The notes beneath the pieces were generated by a model. That model saw only the letters and a program-made list of their open reading frames with translations. It searched no databases and was not told where the DNA came from. From Maricaulis maris MCS10 (GTDB taxonomy: Bacteria; Pseudomonadota; Alphaproteobacteria; Caulobacterales; Maricaulaceae): a stretch of 64,000 nucleotides of DNA. Each line of letters begins with the position of its first letter. The stretch's first letter is position 1. Made by a program: the position numbers and the translations under genes. Location: NCBI RefSeq assembly GCF_000014745.1, contig NC_008347.1, positions 1,807,501-1,871,500 on the forward strand, given 5' to 3'. This document shows, one piece after another, positions 34,303 to 44,118 of this stretch.

Positions 34303-36531
34303 ATGATCAAGACACTCTCCACCCGCAAGCGTCTCCAGCTCGCCGGCGCCAGCGCCATTGCGCTCTCGGCTGCCTGCCTGGCTCCCACAGCCGCGATGGC
34401 CCAGGACACGGCGCCGTCCAGCGCGACCGTCGAAACCATCATCGTGACGACGACCCGCCGGGAAGAGAATATCCAGGACGTCGCCAACTCGGTGACTGCC
34501 TCGTCCGGCGAAGCCCTGGCGCCCTTCACTGAAGGTGGCGCCGACATCCTGAGCCTCGGCGCCCGCATCCCGTCGGTCTATGCCGAAAGCTCCAATGGTC
34601 GCGTTGCCCCGCGTTTCTACATCCGCGGCCTTGGCAATACCGACTTTGACCTTGCCGCCTCCCAGCCCGTGTCCGTGATCATGGACAATGTGGTGATGGA
34701 GAACGTGATCCTGAAATCCTTCCCGCTGTTTGATGTCGCCCAGGTCGAGATCGCCCGCGGCCCGCAGGGCACGCTGTTTGGTCGCAACACCACAGCCGGC
34801 ACGATCAAGTTCGACAGTGTCCGCCCGAGCCAGGAAACCGATGGCTATGTCAGCGTCACCGCCGGCTCCTACGGCACGATGAACCTGGAAGCCGCCATGG
34901 GCGGTGCCATCCTCGAAGACGTGCTCAGCGCCCGCCTGTCCCTGCTGTCGCAGCATCGCGATGACTGGATCGACAATGGCTTCACCGGCGAGAACAATGC
35001 GCTCGGCGGCCATGATGAAATGGCCGGCCGCGCCCAGCTTTTCTTCACGCCGAATGACAGTTTCGACGCCCTGCTGAACGTGCATGCCCGTTCTCTGACC
35101 GGCACCTCGGCCGTGTTCCGCGCCAATATCCTGTCGCCTGGCAGCAATTCGCTCAACGGCAATTTCGTGCGCGATGAAGTCTACTATGACAGCACGTTCA
35201 ACAACCCGCAGGCCTATGACAATTGGGGCACCTCGGCGACGTTGAACTTTTACACCGGCTCCGGCCTCACCCTGACCTCGATCACCGCATTCGAGTCCGC
35301 CGACGGCTACAGCCTCGGCGATATTGACGGCGGCAATCTGGTCACCGGCCCGGGCTTCATCCCCTTCCCGTCCGAGACCCAGGACGGCATCGACACGCTG
35401 GAGCAGTTCACCCAGGAATTCCGCCTGGCGTCTGACGACAGCCAAGCCACCACCTGGCAGGTCGGTGCCTATTATTTCGAGAGCGAGTTCGACATCACGA
35501 CGGTCGGCCCGAATGGTGGTTTCCCGCCGTCGACAACGGTCCGTCACGACAACACGCTGTGGTCAGCCTTCGGTCAGGTCAGCCACCAGCTGAATGACAA
35601 TCTGGAACTGTCGGGCGGTATCCGCTTCACGCATGACGCCAAGGATCTCATCGGTGTGGTGACCTCGATCCCGGTGACGCCAGTGTCCGTTTCCGACGAC
35701 CAGATCAGCTGGGACCTGTCGGCCTATTACGACCTGGACGACCGCCAGGCGGTCTTTGCCCGCCTTGCCCGCGGCTTCCGTGGCCCGTCGATCCAGGCCC
35801 GTGACGTTGCCTTCTTCAGCCAGCCATCAGTGGCTGACAGCGAGACCTCGACGTCTTTCGAACTCGGCTACAAGTCCGAACCGCTGGATGGTCGCGCGCG
35901 TTTCAATGCCACGGCCTTCTACTACCAGGTCGACGACTTGCAGCTCTCTGCCGTCGGCGGTGCCGGCAATCTGGTCCAGCTGATCAATGCCGATCGCGGC
36001 GTCGGCTATGGCTTCGAGATCGACAGCGAAATCTTCGTGACCGACAACCTATTCGTCACGGCCGGCTTCTCCTGGAACGAAACCGAACTGCAGGACAATG
36101 ACCTGGAAGTCGGCGTTTGCGCCCAGTGCACCGTGCTGGATCCGGATGCCGATATCGACGGCTTCCACGAAGTTGATGGTAATCCCTTCCCGCAGGCCCC
36201 CGACTACATCCTGTCCTTCACGGCCCGCTATTCGATCCCGGCCGGCAATGGCGGTGAGTGGTTCGCCTATACCGACTGGTATTATCAGGGCCGCACCAAC
36301 CTCTTCCTCTATGAGTCGGAAGAATTCTACTCGGACGGCAATTTCGAAGGCGGCCTGCGTGTCGGTTATGCCGGTGAGCTGTCCGGTGGCCAGGACTACG
36401 AGATCGCCCTGTTCGCCCGCAATATCACGGATGAGGAAAACCTCGTCGGCGGCATCGACTTCAATAACAATACCGGTTTCGTCAACGAGCCGCGCATTGT
36501 TGGCGCTTCCTTCCGTGCCAGCCTGAACTAG
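34303..36531 (+). CDS. TonB-dependent receptor
   Basis: A 742-aa outer membrane receptor. The frame is open from 34135, but ATG 34303 (MIKTLSTRKRLQ) begins a clear signal peptide ending AAMAQD. A TonB-box-like ETIIVTTTRREENIQDV follows, then the plug (RFYIRGLGNTDFD, VEIARGPQGTLFGRNTTAGTI) and a beta-barrel with a final aromatic strand SFRASLN. The pattern is that of the Caulobacterales/Sphingomonadales receptors for large or unknown ligands. Two terminator hairpins follow. It is convergent with the amidohydrolase. Confidence 0.93.
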   Translation: MIKTLSTRKRLQLAGASAIALSAACLAPTAAMAQDTAPSSATVETIIVTTTRREENIQDVANSVTASSGEALAPFTEGGADILSLGARIPSVYAESSNGRVAPRFYIRGLGNTDFDLAASQPVSVIMDNVVMENVILKSFPLFDVAQVEIARGPQGTLFGRNTTAGTIKFDSVRPSQETDGYVSVTAGSYGTMNLEAAMGGAILEDVLSARLSLLSQHRDDWIDNGFTGENNALGGHDEMAGRAQLFFTPNDSFDALLNVHARSLTGTSAVFRANILSPGSNSLNGNFVRDEVYYDSTFNNPQAYDNWGTSATLNFYTGSGLTLTSITAFESADGYSLGDIDGGNLVTGPGFIPFPSETQDGIDTLEQFTQEFRLASDDSQATTWQVGAYYFESEFDITTVGPNGGFPPSTTVRHDNTLWSAFGQVSHQLNDNLELSGGIRFTHDAKDLIGVVTSIPVTPVSVSDDQISWDLSAYYDLDDRQAVFARLARGFRGPSIQARDVAFFSQPSVADSETSTSFELGYKSEPLDGRARFNATAFYYQVDDLQLSAVGGAGNLVQLINADRGVGYGFEIDSEIFVTDNLFVTAGFSWNETELQDNDLEVGVCAQCTVLDPDADIDGFHEVDGNPFPQAPDYILSFTARYSIPAGNGGEWFAYTDWYYQGRTNLFLYESEEFYSDGNFEGGLRVGYAGELSGGQDYEIALFARNITDEENLVGGIDFNNNTGFVNEPRIVGASFRASLN

Positions 36532-36556
36532 GCCGTCACAACAAAGGTTAAGACTT

Positions 36557-36590
36557 GAAAAGCCCCGGGTACAAACCCGGGGCTTTTTTT
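36557..36590 (+). terminator. rho-independent terminator of the TonB receptor gene
   Basis: AAAAGCCCCGGGT and ACCCGGGGCTTTT form a 13-bp stem with a 3-4-nt loop followed by a seven-T run. It lies 26 bp after the stop. A strong terminator. Confidence 0.9.
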
Positions 36591-36651
36591 ATTCGCTGCA
36601 TTTTTCGGCACGGTCGGGCATCAAGGTAACAACTGATCCCCCCGAAAGACT

Positions 36652-36681
36652 GAGGGCGCCCCGACGGGGCGCCCTCTTTTT
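36652..36681. terminator. second hairpin between convergent genes
   Basis: GAGGGCGCCCC and GGGGCGCCCTC form a perfect 11-bp stem with a 3-nt loop followed by TTTTT on the plus strand. It sits between the TonB receptor terminator and the stop of the minus-strand amidohydrolase, where it stops read-through from one or both sides. Confidence 0.85.
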
Positions 36682-36715
36682 CATTCCCGGTCCCGGGTTC
36701 AGGTCCGTGACACAG

Positions 36716-39700
36716 CTATTCCCAGAAATAGGGCTGGCGCTGACGATCACCGGTGACCGTCTCGTTCATCGTCGCGGCGTCATAGAGACGACCATTGAGC
36801 ATGACGTATTCGATCTCGTCGGTATTGCCGATATCGTCCAGCGGGTTGGCGGTCATGACGACCAGGTCCGCCAGCTTGCCGACTTCCAGCGAACCAAGAT
36901 CACTGTCGAAGCCCAGATGGCGGGCCGGTGCGATGGTCGCCGTTTCCAGCGCTTGGAGCGGCGTAAAGCCACCGCGGACGAAAGACCACATCTCCCAATG
37001 GGCGGCGAGGCCTTCCTGCTGGCCATGGGCGCCGATGGACACTTCAACGCCACGATTGCGCAGAAGAAGGGCCGTTCGGGCACTGTCATCATCGACGAAG
37101 TCTTCCTCCGGTGCCGTGGTCCGGCGCACCGTGCCGGCCTGCAGGATGCGCGGCGGCACATGTTGCGACAGGATCGGATGCAGCCAGACATCGGTCGCCT
37201 GGCGCCAATAAGGGTCACCGGCAAGCCCGCCATACGTCACCACCAGGGTCGGCGTATAGGCGACCTCGGTCTGCTCATACATCTGGAGGACGTCCTCATA
37301 GATGGCAGAGAGCGGCAGATTGTGCTCGATCGAGGTATTGCCGTCGGCCACCATGGCCATGTCCATATGATAGTTGGAGCCACCCTCCGCGACCACTTCG
37401 ACACCGGCCTCAATGGCCGCCGCCACCACCTGCTGGCGCTGCTCGCGCCGCGGCTGATTGTAGTTCTTGATCGAGTGGGCACCCTGCGAGGCAAGGCGGA
37501 AGACATGCTCCTGCGCGTCTTCGTAATTGTCGATCTGGGCATAGACCGACGCCGCGCGAGCGCCGTAGACGATCTCGCCGGTCGAATAGATGCGCGGCGC
37601 CAGAAGATTGCCGGCACGCTGGTATTCGGAGGCCGGGAAAATCATGCTGGCCCGGCTCGACGGGTCATGGATGGTGGTCACACCAAGCGCCAGATGGGCG
37701 ATGACCGACCAGTTCTGCTCGGGGATGATATCGCCCGTGCCCTGTGGTCCGTGCGCATGAGCATCGATGAAGCCCGGCGTGATCGTCCGGCCGGACATGT
37801 CGACCGTACGGGCGCCGTCCGGCACCGCCACATCGGCACCAATGGCAGCGATACGATTGCCGTCGATGATGATGGTTCCACTCTCGATCACACCGCCGTC
37901 TTCGCCGGCCATGGTGATGATGCGGGCATTGGTCAGGGCCACCACACCGGTCGGACGGTCTGCGGTAGCAGCCATCGACAGGTCAACGCCTGTCGTCGGC
38001 GGGGTGTATTCGCGCTCGCCGCTCGGATCGGGGCGGAACTCGTCGACCGTAGCGGTAAAGAAGGTCGGGCCCATCGACCAGTGAACGGCGTCGCCAGCCC
38101 CGCTCCAGTGGAAATAGTTCCCGCCATTGCCGGAGATCTCGACCGTCGGCAGGGCCGAGCTGCCACGGCCACCGGAAACCGATTGCGGTCCGGGCAGGAG
38201 CGGTTGCACGAAGACGTCGTAATTCTGGCGGAAGGCAACATGACTGCCATCCGGCGACACCTGATAACCGGTCACCAGATCGCCCGTCACATGGGTGCGT
38301 TCCTGATTGCCATTCAGGTCTATGGAGACAAGTCGCGCACCGCCACCGCCGCGGGTCACGAAAATGCGGTCATTGGAGGCTCCGAAATGCGGATCAGAGC
38401 CGCTGTCTGTAACGCGAACCATGTCGCCGCCATCGGCCGCTACACGGTAGACACCTTCATTCTCCGACCATTCCGGTGCCGTCAGATAGCCACCCGAGCC
38501 TTTCTCGAACACGACGGTCTCGCCGTCCGGCGAGAAGCGCGGATTGCGGTAGTGACCGGGCTGGCTCGTCAGGACCCGCTCGCGGCCGCCGCGGACAGAA
38601 ATCGTGCGGATTGAACCCAGCGCATCATCATCCCAGGTCGCAAAGGCAATGGTACGGCCATCAGCCGACCAGGTCGGCATCATTTCGCGGCGCGTGCCAT
38701 CATCGCGGGTCAGCCGGCGCGGCTCGCCGCCGTCCGCCGCCCTCACCCACAATTGCCCGAGTGTCTCATAGACGATCTGGCTGCCGTCCGGCGATGCGGT
38801 TGCAAATCGCGGCATGCGGGTCTGGAATGTGTCCGGTGCCACCTCGACAGACGGGCGCGGCGGATCGATCACGTCGCGGGTATCGGTGATGCTGAACGGA
38901 ATATTGGTGACCGCACCGGTCTCGATATCGACACGCTGGATGCCACCATCGGCCCAATAGACCAGAGAGCCGCTGTCGGGCATCCAGTCCATGTTCGGAT
39001 ACATGCCGGTCACGCCCCAGGTTTCCTGCATGTCCTGATCGACGGTCTCGACCAGGCGACGCTCCTCGCCGGTATCGAGGTCCTTGATCCACAGGCCCGA
39101 GCGGATGCGGTCACGACGGATGAAGGCCATGTAGCGGCCATCCGGTGACGGCGCCGGGCGCACAGCCCCGCCCGCCCCGGACACGGCGGTATCGGTTTCA
39201 CCGGTTTCCATGTCGTAGCGACGGATGTCGAACAGGTTGGTGTTGGAGTCCTGGGCGTAGATGAAGGAATTCCCGGAGGTCACGTTCATCGTGTAGTAGA
39301 GATAGCGACCATCCGGCGAGAAAACCGGTTCGCCCAACTCCTTCTGGAAGTTCTCATTGGGACGTTCGACCAGCTGCACGCCGCCACCTCCCAATACATG
39401 GTAAAACCAGATTTCTCCGGTGCCGGCCGAACGGGTCGTGGTGAAGTGCTTGCGGGCCGCGATATAGCGCCCGGACGGGTGCCAGGCGGCATTGTTGAGC
39501 AGGCGGAAGCTCTCCTCGGTCAGCTGGCGGACATTGCCGCCATCGACATCCATGATCCAGATATTGTCACCACCGGCACGGTCGGAGGTGAAGGCAATCT
39601 GGCTGCCATCGGGCGAGAAGCGAGGCTGGATTTCCCACGGCAGGCCGGACGAGACATTAGTCGCCGCGCCGCCGCTGACCGGCATGGTGTAGATATCGCC

Positions 39701-39904
39701 CAGCATGTCGAAGGCGATGGTCTGGCCGTCCGGACTGACATCCAGCGACATCCAGGTGCCCTCGGTGACATTGATATCGATCGCGCGCGTCTCGAGCGGT
39801 GGATTGGCAACATCCCAACCTTCTGATTCTGCGTCCTGTGCAGCGAAGGCCGGCATGCCGGTGAGCATTGTGGTGGCAGCCAAAACGGCGACAAATCTGG
39901 TCAT
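36716..39904 (-). CDS. exported TolB-like propeller fused to an amidohydrolase
   Basis: A 1062-aa protein from ATG 39904 (MTRFVAVLAATTML) after GGGGGAAAA; the frame runs on to 39964 without merit. The signal peptide ends AFA. Residues about 50-640 hold TolB/WD40-type blades (MSLDVSPDGQTIAFD, PRFSPDGSQIAFTSDR, PSPDGRYMAFIRRD). The C-terminal 400 residues form a metal-dependent amidohydrolase with GFIDAHAHG (HxH metal site), IEHNLPLS and VSIGAHGQQEGLAAHWEMW. The plan matches exported dipeptidase-like or organophosphatase-like enzymes. It ends convergent with the TonB receptor. Confidence 0.9.
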   Translation of the reverse strand: MTRFVAVLAATTMLTGMPAFAAQDAESEGWDVANPPLETRAIDINVTEGTWMSLDVSPDGQTIAFDMLGDIYTMPVSGGAATNVSSGLPWEIQPRFSPDGSQIAFTSDRAGGDNIWIMDVDGGNVRQLTEESFRLLNNAAWHPSGRYIAARKHFTTTRSAGTGEIWFYHVLGGGGVQLVERPNENFQKELGEPVFSPDGRYLYYTMNVTSGNSFIYAQDSNTNLFDIRRYDMETGETDTAVSGAGGAVRPAPSPDGRYMAFIRRDRIRSGLWIKDLDTGEERRLVETVDQDMQETWGVTGMYPNMDWMPDSGSLVYWADGGIQRVDIETGAVTNIPFSITDTRDVIDPPRPSVEVAPDTFQTRMPRFATASPDGSQIVYETLGQLWVRAADGGEPRRLTRDDGTRREMMPTWSADGRTIAFATWDDDALGSIRTISVRGGRERVLTSQPGHYRNPRFSPDGETVVFEKGSGGYLTAPEWSENEGVYRVAADGGDMVRVTDSGSDPHFGASNDRIFVTRGGGGARLVSIDLNGNQERTHVTGDLVTGYQVSPDGSHVAFRQNYDVFVQPLLPGPQSVSGGRGSSALPTVEISGNGGNYFHWSGAGDAVHWSMGPTFFTATVDEFRPDPSGEREYTPPTTGVDLSMAATADRPTGVVALTNARIITMAGEDGGVIESGTIIIDGNRIAAIGADVAVPDGARTVDMSGRTITPGFIDAHAHGPQGTGDIIPEQNWSVIAHLALGVTTIHDPSSRASMIFPASEYQRAGNLLAPRIYSTGEIVYGARAASVYAQIDNYEDAQEHVFRLASQGAHSIKNYNQPRREQRQQVVAAAIEAGVEVVAEGGSNYHMDMAMVADGNTSIEHNLPLSAIYEDVLQMYEQTEVAYTPTLVVTYGGLAGDPYWRQATDVWLHPILSQHVPPRILQAGTVRRTTAPEEDFVDDDSARTALLLRNRGVEVSIGAHGQQEGLAAHWEMWSFVRGGFTPLQALETATIAPARHLGFDSDLGSLEVGKLADLVVMTANPLDDIGNTDEIEYVMLNGRLYDAATMNETVTGDRQRQPYFWE

Positions 39905-40097
39905 GTTTTCCCCCAAAAATGGATTCTTGGGCTCGACACTAGGGCGCAACCTGCGCCACCACAAACTGACCAGTTTGTAACATTTCAGGAAACGGGCCGA
40001 CCGGCCGGTCGGGGCTTTTCCACGGGGGTCGGATCACCCCGGCGGGAGCGCCCCTTGCCTGGCGGCCAAATGAAACCCTTTGCTAACCACGCTTCTC

Positions 40098-40113
40098 AAC
40101 GAAATATTTCGTT
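40098..40113. promoter_or_regulatory. 16-bp perfect palindrome just upstream of the sugar transferase
   Basis: AACGAAATATTTCGTT is fully self-complementary and ends 12 bp before ATG 40126. It is AT-rich in a GC-rich region. This is a likely binding site for a dimeric regulator at the head of the polysaccharide cluster. Confidence 0.5.
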
Positions 40114-40125
40114 CAGGCTGGTTCA

Positions 40126-41703
40126 ATGTCGGCGAGACCGATGGGGACTGCCGTGGATTATTCCAACCAGCCAAGCCAGACCGAGCACGCGCCCCGCAAA
40201 GCGTCGGGGCCGGCCAATGACATGCCCGACACGCTGCGCCCGGCCAATCCGGACACAGCCAGCCTGACGCGCGCCCATCTGAAAGCAGACGCGCGCGCCC
40301 CCCGCAACCGGGTCAATCGAAAGGCGCTCGGTCACATCTGGCAGAGCATCGACATATTCGCCGTGCTGCTCCTGACCACGACCGGCGCCTATGCGCTGTC
40401 AGGGGGGGACGTCATCGCCGTGGCCGCCGGGGAGTTGTTTCCCCTTCTCGCCTTCGCGGCCCTTTGCCCGGCTTTCACCCTGTTGATGGGGTTGTACAAG
40501 GTGGAAGCGCGAGAAAGCGCCGCCTTTCGCATGTTGCGCGCCGTCATTGCGACCGCGCTGACCGGCAGCGCGATTACTGCATTGTCCCTCATTACAGCGC
40601 CCGACATGGCACCGCAGATCGCCACATTCGCCCTCACGGCCGTGGGTGCACTGACCCTCCTGCATGTCATCTATGCCGGCTTTGTCCAGCACTGGGCCCG
40701 GTCGGGCCGGCTGGCCCGCAATGTTGTTCTCGTCGGAGCAACGGCCAATGCCAGCAAGCTGATCAAGGCCAATGCCGGGTCTGGGACCGTCAATGTTGTC
40801 GGCATTTTCGACGACCGCGCCGCCCGCAGCCCCCAGGCACTGGCTGGAGCGCCCTATCTGGGAACAACCGACGACCTTTTGAGCTGGTCGCTGCTGCACG
40901 AGGTCGACCGCATCATCCTGACGGTAACACCGAAGGCAGAAGACCGTGTCCGCTTGCTGCTGGGCAAGCTGCGCGCCCTGCCGCACACGGTCTGTCTCCT
41001 GCTTGACCTCGACAGTTTCGATCCGGCCGAAACCACGCTCGATGATATTATCGGCGTCCAGGCGGCGCGGATGAGCGGCGTCGAGGAACGCTTCGGACAT
41101 GATCTGGCCAAGCGAACACAGGATATCGTCCTGGCCCTCGGATTGAGCCTCGTCGCCCTGCCCGTCATGGCACTGATCGCCCTGGCGGTCCGTCTGGGCA
41201 GCCCCGGTCCGGTCCTGTTCCGCCAGGTCCGTGAAGGCTTCAACGGCCGCCCGATCAAGGTCCTGAAATTCCGGACCATGCGTCACGACCCGGCGTCGGC
41301 CGCCAAGCCGATGCGTCAGGTCGAACTCGATGATCCGCGCGTGACACGAATCGGCGGTTTCCTGCGCAAGACAAGCCTCGATGAGCTGCCGCAATTGTGG
41401 AATGTCCTGGTCGGTGAGATGTCGCTGGTCGGTCCGCGCCCACACGCGCCGGGCATGCGGACAGGTGGCACCGAAACAGCCAAGCTGGTTGCCGAATATG
41501 CCCATCGCCATCGCGTCAAGCCGGGCATCACAGGCTGGGCCCAGATCAACGGATCGCGCGGCCCCTTGCACTCACCGGAAGCCGCCCGCGAGCGGGTGGC
41601 CTATGACGTCGCCTATATCGCCAAGGCCAATTTCTGGTTCGATCTGTGGATCATGGCCCGCACCCTGCCGGCCCTGCTCGGTGACAAGGCCAATATTCGC
41701 TGA
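40126..41703 (+). CDS. hfsE: initiating sugar-phosphate transferase (HfsE-like)
   Basis: A 525-aa polyisoprenyl-phosphate hexose-1-phosphate transferase. The N-terminal half has several TMs ([32 protein letters not shown]) and a CoA-binding-like Rossmann ([15 protein letters not shown]). The catalytic domain is standard: [26 protein letters not shown], then [23 protein letters not shown], here cited by its end positions 385-440. It loads the first sugar on undecaprenyl phosphate. The start could be ATG 40126 or ATG 40141. In Caulobacter HfsE has this role in holdfast synthesis. Confidence 0.85.
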   Translation: MSARPMGTAVDYSNQPSQTEHAPRKASGPANDMPDTLRPANPDTASLTRAHLKADARAPRNRVNRKALGHIWQSIDIFAVLLLTTTGAYALSGGDVIAVAAGELFPLLAFAALCPAFTLLMGLYKVEARESAAFRMLRAVIATALTGSAITALSLITAPDMAPQIATFALTAVGALTLLHVIYAGFVQHWARSGRLARNVVLVGATANASKLIKANAGSGTVNVVGIFDDRAARSPQALAGAPYLGTTDDLLSWSLLHEVDRIILTVTPKAEDRVRLLLGKLRALPHTVCLLLDLDSFDPAETTLDDIIGVQAARMSGVEERFGHDLAKRTQDIVLALGLSLVALPVMALIALAVRLGSPGPVLFRQVREGFNGRPIKVLKFRTMRHDPASAAKPMRQVELDDPRVTRIGGFLRKTSLDELPQLWNVLVGEMSLVGPRPHAPGMRTGGTETAKLVAEYAHRHRVKPGITGWAQINGSRGPLHSPEAARERVAYDVAYIAKANFWFDLWIMARTLPALLGDKANIR

Positions 41704-41709
41704 GCCGGA

Positions 41710-42909
41710 CTAGCGTCGCAGCAAAGGCGCTGGTCGCACGATATTGGCCGACCAGGCGCATGAAAGCGGGGCGAGCAGGATCGAGTTGGCGTCAGGCCGC
41801 TGCGCTTGCGGATCCGCTCCATAGAGCGGGTTGAACCGGTTCTCGGCATTCTCATAGACACGCCAACCACTATCCCAGCGAAAGACCGACCAGGCCGCAC
41901 CCGCCGCTTCGGCAGCGGCTATGCGGCTGGCCAGGAAGCGGTCCGCTGCCGGCGCCCAGCGCGATACACCAAACTCCCCCAGCATCCAGGGCCCAGCGAC
42001 CGGTTGCTCGAAATCGGCCAGGTCCGGATTGAAGCCAATGCCGACATTCCGGTCCTGATGCGTATAGCCGCGCGGCGCGTAATCATGCACCGCCAGAACC
42101 TGTCCGGGCACAGCGTCCAGGTCGAGAAGACCGGCGAAATTGCTTGCCGCATAGCCGTCAGGGCTGACAAGGATGGCCGTTTCGGGATCTTCCTCCCGCA
42201 CTGCCCGGGCCAGTCGGGAAGCAAGGGCCGGCCAATCGGCCGGTGTCCCGGCGACGCGCTCCGCCAACCGGTCGGCCTGCCAGATATCCAGATCCCCCCC
42301 ATCAGGCCCTGGCGCGGTCTGGTTGGCATTGGGCTCGACCATCAGGAGGTAGCCAGCCAGGTTCGCGTAATGCCGGAAGCGGCTCGCGGTGAGCCGCCAC
42401 ATCGCCTCCCAACCATCCTGTGCCTCACGCGAGACCCAGACGCTTTCATCAATTTTGTTGGCCGGAAACCAGCTGCCGGCCTGGTCGCGGTGGAAGGTAA
42501 ACTCGCTGCGCCCGGGGCCACTGCGAAACCCGATCACGACGAAGAGGCCATGACGCCCGCACTGTCGGACCAGCCCGTGCAAATGGCGCTCAATCGCGGG
42601 GTCCGCCGCATAGGGCGGCGCTTCACTGACCGGCCCCGGAACTGACAGGACGACCAGGTTGGCACCCAGCGCTGACAATCGCGCCAGAGAGGCCTCGGTC
42701 ACTGGCGCACCGACCGGACCTGGTCCGAGAAATTCCGGCCCGTCGATCTCCGGATAGACCCGCCGCTGTGCCACCACTGCGCCGCGCAGCCGCACTCCGG
42801 CGGTATTGTCCCACAAATCCCGACGCGCCGGCTGGGCGCAGGCAATGCCGGGGCCCAACAGGCCAGCGCCTGCGGCGAGCAAGCCCTGCCTGCGGGTCAG
42901 GCCAGTCAT
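41710..42909 (-). CDS. exported glycoside hydrolase (GH5 cellulase-like)
   Basis: A 399-aa protein with a twin-arginine-like signal (LTRRQGLLAAGAGLLGPG...CAQ). The TIM-barrel of the GH5/GH-A clan shows the acid/base in LMVEPNANQ (Glu192) and the nucleophile in WMLGEFGVSRW (Glu312), with VLAVHDYAPRGYT as the usual HxY segment. It is transcribed opposite to the sugar transferase, with ATGA overlap to the acyltransferase. Such a glycanase inside a polysaccharide locus may trim or release chains; not standard in Caulobacter hfs loci as I recall. Confidence 0.8.
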   Translation of the reverse strand: MTGLTRRQGLLAAGAGLLGPGIACAQPARRDLWDNTAGVRLRGAVVAQRRVYPEIDGPEFLGPGPVGAPVTEASLARLSALGANLVVLSVPGPVSEAPPYAADPAIERHLHGLVRQCGRHGLFVVIGFRSGPGRSEFTFHRDQAGSWFPANKIDESVWVSREAQDGWEAMWRLTASRFRHYANLAGYLLMVEPNANQTAPGPDGGDLDIWQADRLAERVAGTPADWPALASRLARAVREEDPETAILVSPDGYAASNFAGLLDLDAVPGQVLAVHDYAPRGYTHQDRNVGIGFNPDLADFEQPVAGPWMLGEFGVSRWAPAADRFLASRIAAAEAAGAAWSVFRWDSGWRVYENAENRFNPLYGADPQAQRPDANSILLAPLSCAWSANIVRPAPLLRR

Positions 42910-43985
42910 ATTGCCATGAATCCGGTCAACCGGCCGACCTTGCGCAGGGCCTTTTCCGGCCAGTGCCGGGCCGGTCCGATCGGCGCCTTGCGACAGGCGC
43001 GGGACAGGCCCTGGGCGGCCCGCACCAGATTGCCGCGCAGTCCGCCCGTCGTGAAACGCCCGCTCACGAGCCCGGTCTGGCTCGTCGCGAGATCTTTCTT
43101 GAAGCCATAATCCCCGGTTCCCAATTCCACGCCGAGATGTCCGAAAGCGCAGGCCGTGCGGGCCATTTCAACGAGAAGAAGGACGCCCGGGCTGAGGCGG
43201 CTGTGATCGGGTTCATAGGCGGGGAACCAGTAATGGCACATCCGGTCGCTGGCCATACCGACATGGACGGCGACGATCTGCCCGCCCACTGACAGGCTGG
43301 AACAGACGCCGGAAAATTGGTCGGTCTGGCGGCGCAGGATTGCCTTGAGAAGTTTGCCCGTCCAGTCGACCGAAAACACATCAAACACGCCGGTACGCCG
43401 ATACTGGTCGCGCTTGAGACGGATCATGGTTTCGAAGACTTCAGGACGGTAATCGGCCATCTTGAAGGAATAGCCGCCATCCACCTCTTCGAGGCGTCGC
43501 AGCCGGGTCGCGATATTGCGCATGGCTTTGGCATTGATCGATTTACGGGACGCCTGCCAGGCGTCAAACCCGTCCGCGACATCGATGATCCAGGAGCCGT
43601 CGGGGATGCCGCCAGCGCGCGCAAAGCCTGCCTGACTGGCCAGGGCATTGTGAAACTCGAAGACCGGTACCCGCGCCAGCGCCAGCCAGCGAGCCGGATC
43701 GGGGGTCTGGACCCGCGGCGCAATCACACCCTGGACATCTCCCAGCGGCCCGGCCAGCGGCCGGGCAAAGCCCAGCCGCCCGGCCTGAAACGGCAGGAAT
43801 CCGGAAATGACGCCGGCTTCGCGCACCACCAGGACCCGCGTATCGTCACGTGCCTCTTCACAACACTCGGCAAATTCCAGTGCAAAATAGGGACTCGCCA
43901 AGGTCGGCTCGGCAGCCAGAAAGGCCCGCCAGGCGCCGCGCTCTGCGTCTGTCAGTTCACTCGGCTTGCGTAGATCGACCTGCAT
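42906..43985 (-). CDS. hfsK: GNAT/FemAB-type N-acyltransferase (HfsK-like)
   Basis: A 359-aa BioF2-like acyltransferase, with residues 45-330 in the double GNAT/FemAB fold (SGFLPFQAGRLGFARPLAGPLG, KSINAKAMRNIATRLRRLE, SVGGQIVAVHVGMASDRMCHYWFPAYE). The C-terminal segment has LGTGDYGFKKDLATSQ. In Caulobacter, HfsK is this kind of protein and modifies holdfast sugars in the cytoplasm. The ATGA overlap with the GH5-like gene means both are made together. Confidence 0.82.
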   Translation of the reverse strand: MQVDLRKPSELTDAERGAWRAFLAAEPTLASPYFALEFAECCEEARDDTRVLVVREAGVISGFLPFQAGRLGFARPLAGPLGDVQGVIAPRVQTPDPARWLALARVPVFEFHNALASQAGFARAGGIPDGSWIIDVADGFDAWQASRKSINAKAMRNIATRLRRLEEVDGGYSFKMADYRPEVFETMIRLKRDQYRRTGVFDVFSVDWTGKLLKAILRRQTDQFSGVCSSLSVGGQIVAVHVGMASDRMCHYWFPAYEPDHSRLSPGVLLLVEMARTACAFGHLGVELGTGDYGFKKDLATSQTGLVSGRFTTGGLRGNLVRAAQGLSRACRKAPIGPARHWPEKALRKVGRLTGFMAI

Positions 43986-44118
43986 CGTCCCGTCCGCTTC
44001 CCCCGCCAGGAATCCCAGATTAGGCCCAACGCCTTAGCAGGCCGTTTACGAAACCGCCCTCGCCCGAAAAGCGGCACCGCTCTTGCAAGCTTCCCCTTTC
44101 AGGCGAACGGAGCGTTTC

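Noticed and set aside
34213-35547. 444-aa minus-strand frame opposite the TonB receptor
   Set aside because: Antisense shadow; the receptor has plug, barrel and signal peptide.
36707-38614. 635-aa plus-strand frame opposite the amidohydrolase
   Set aside because: Antisense shadow; the minus-strand protein has a signal peptide and complete domains.
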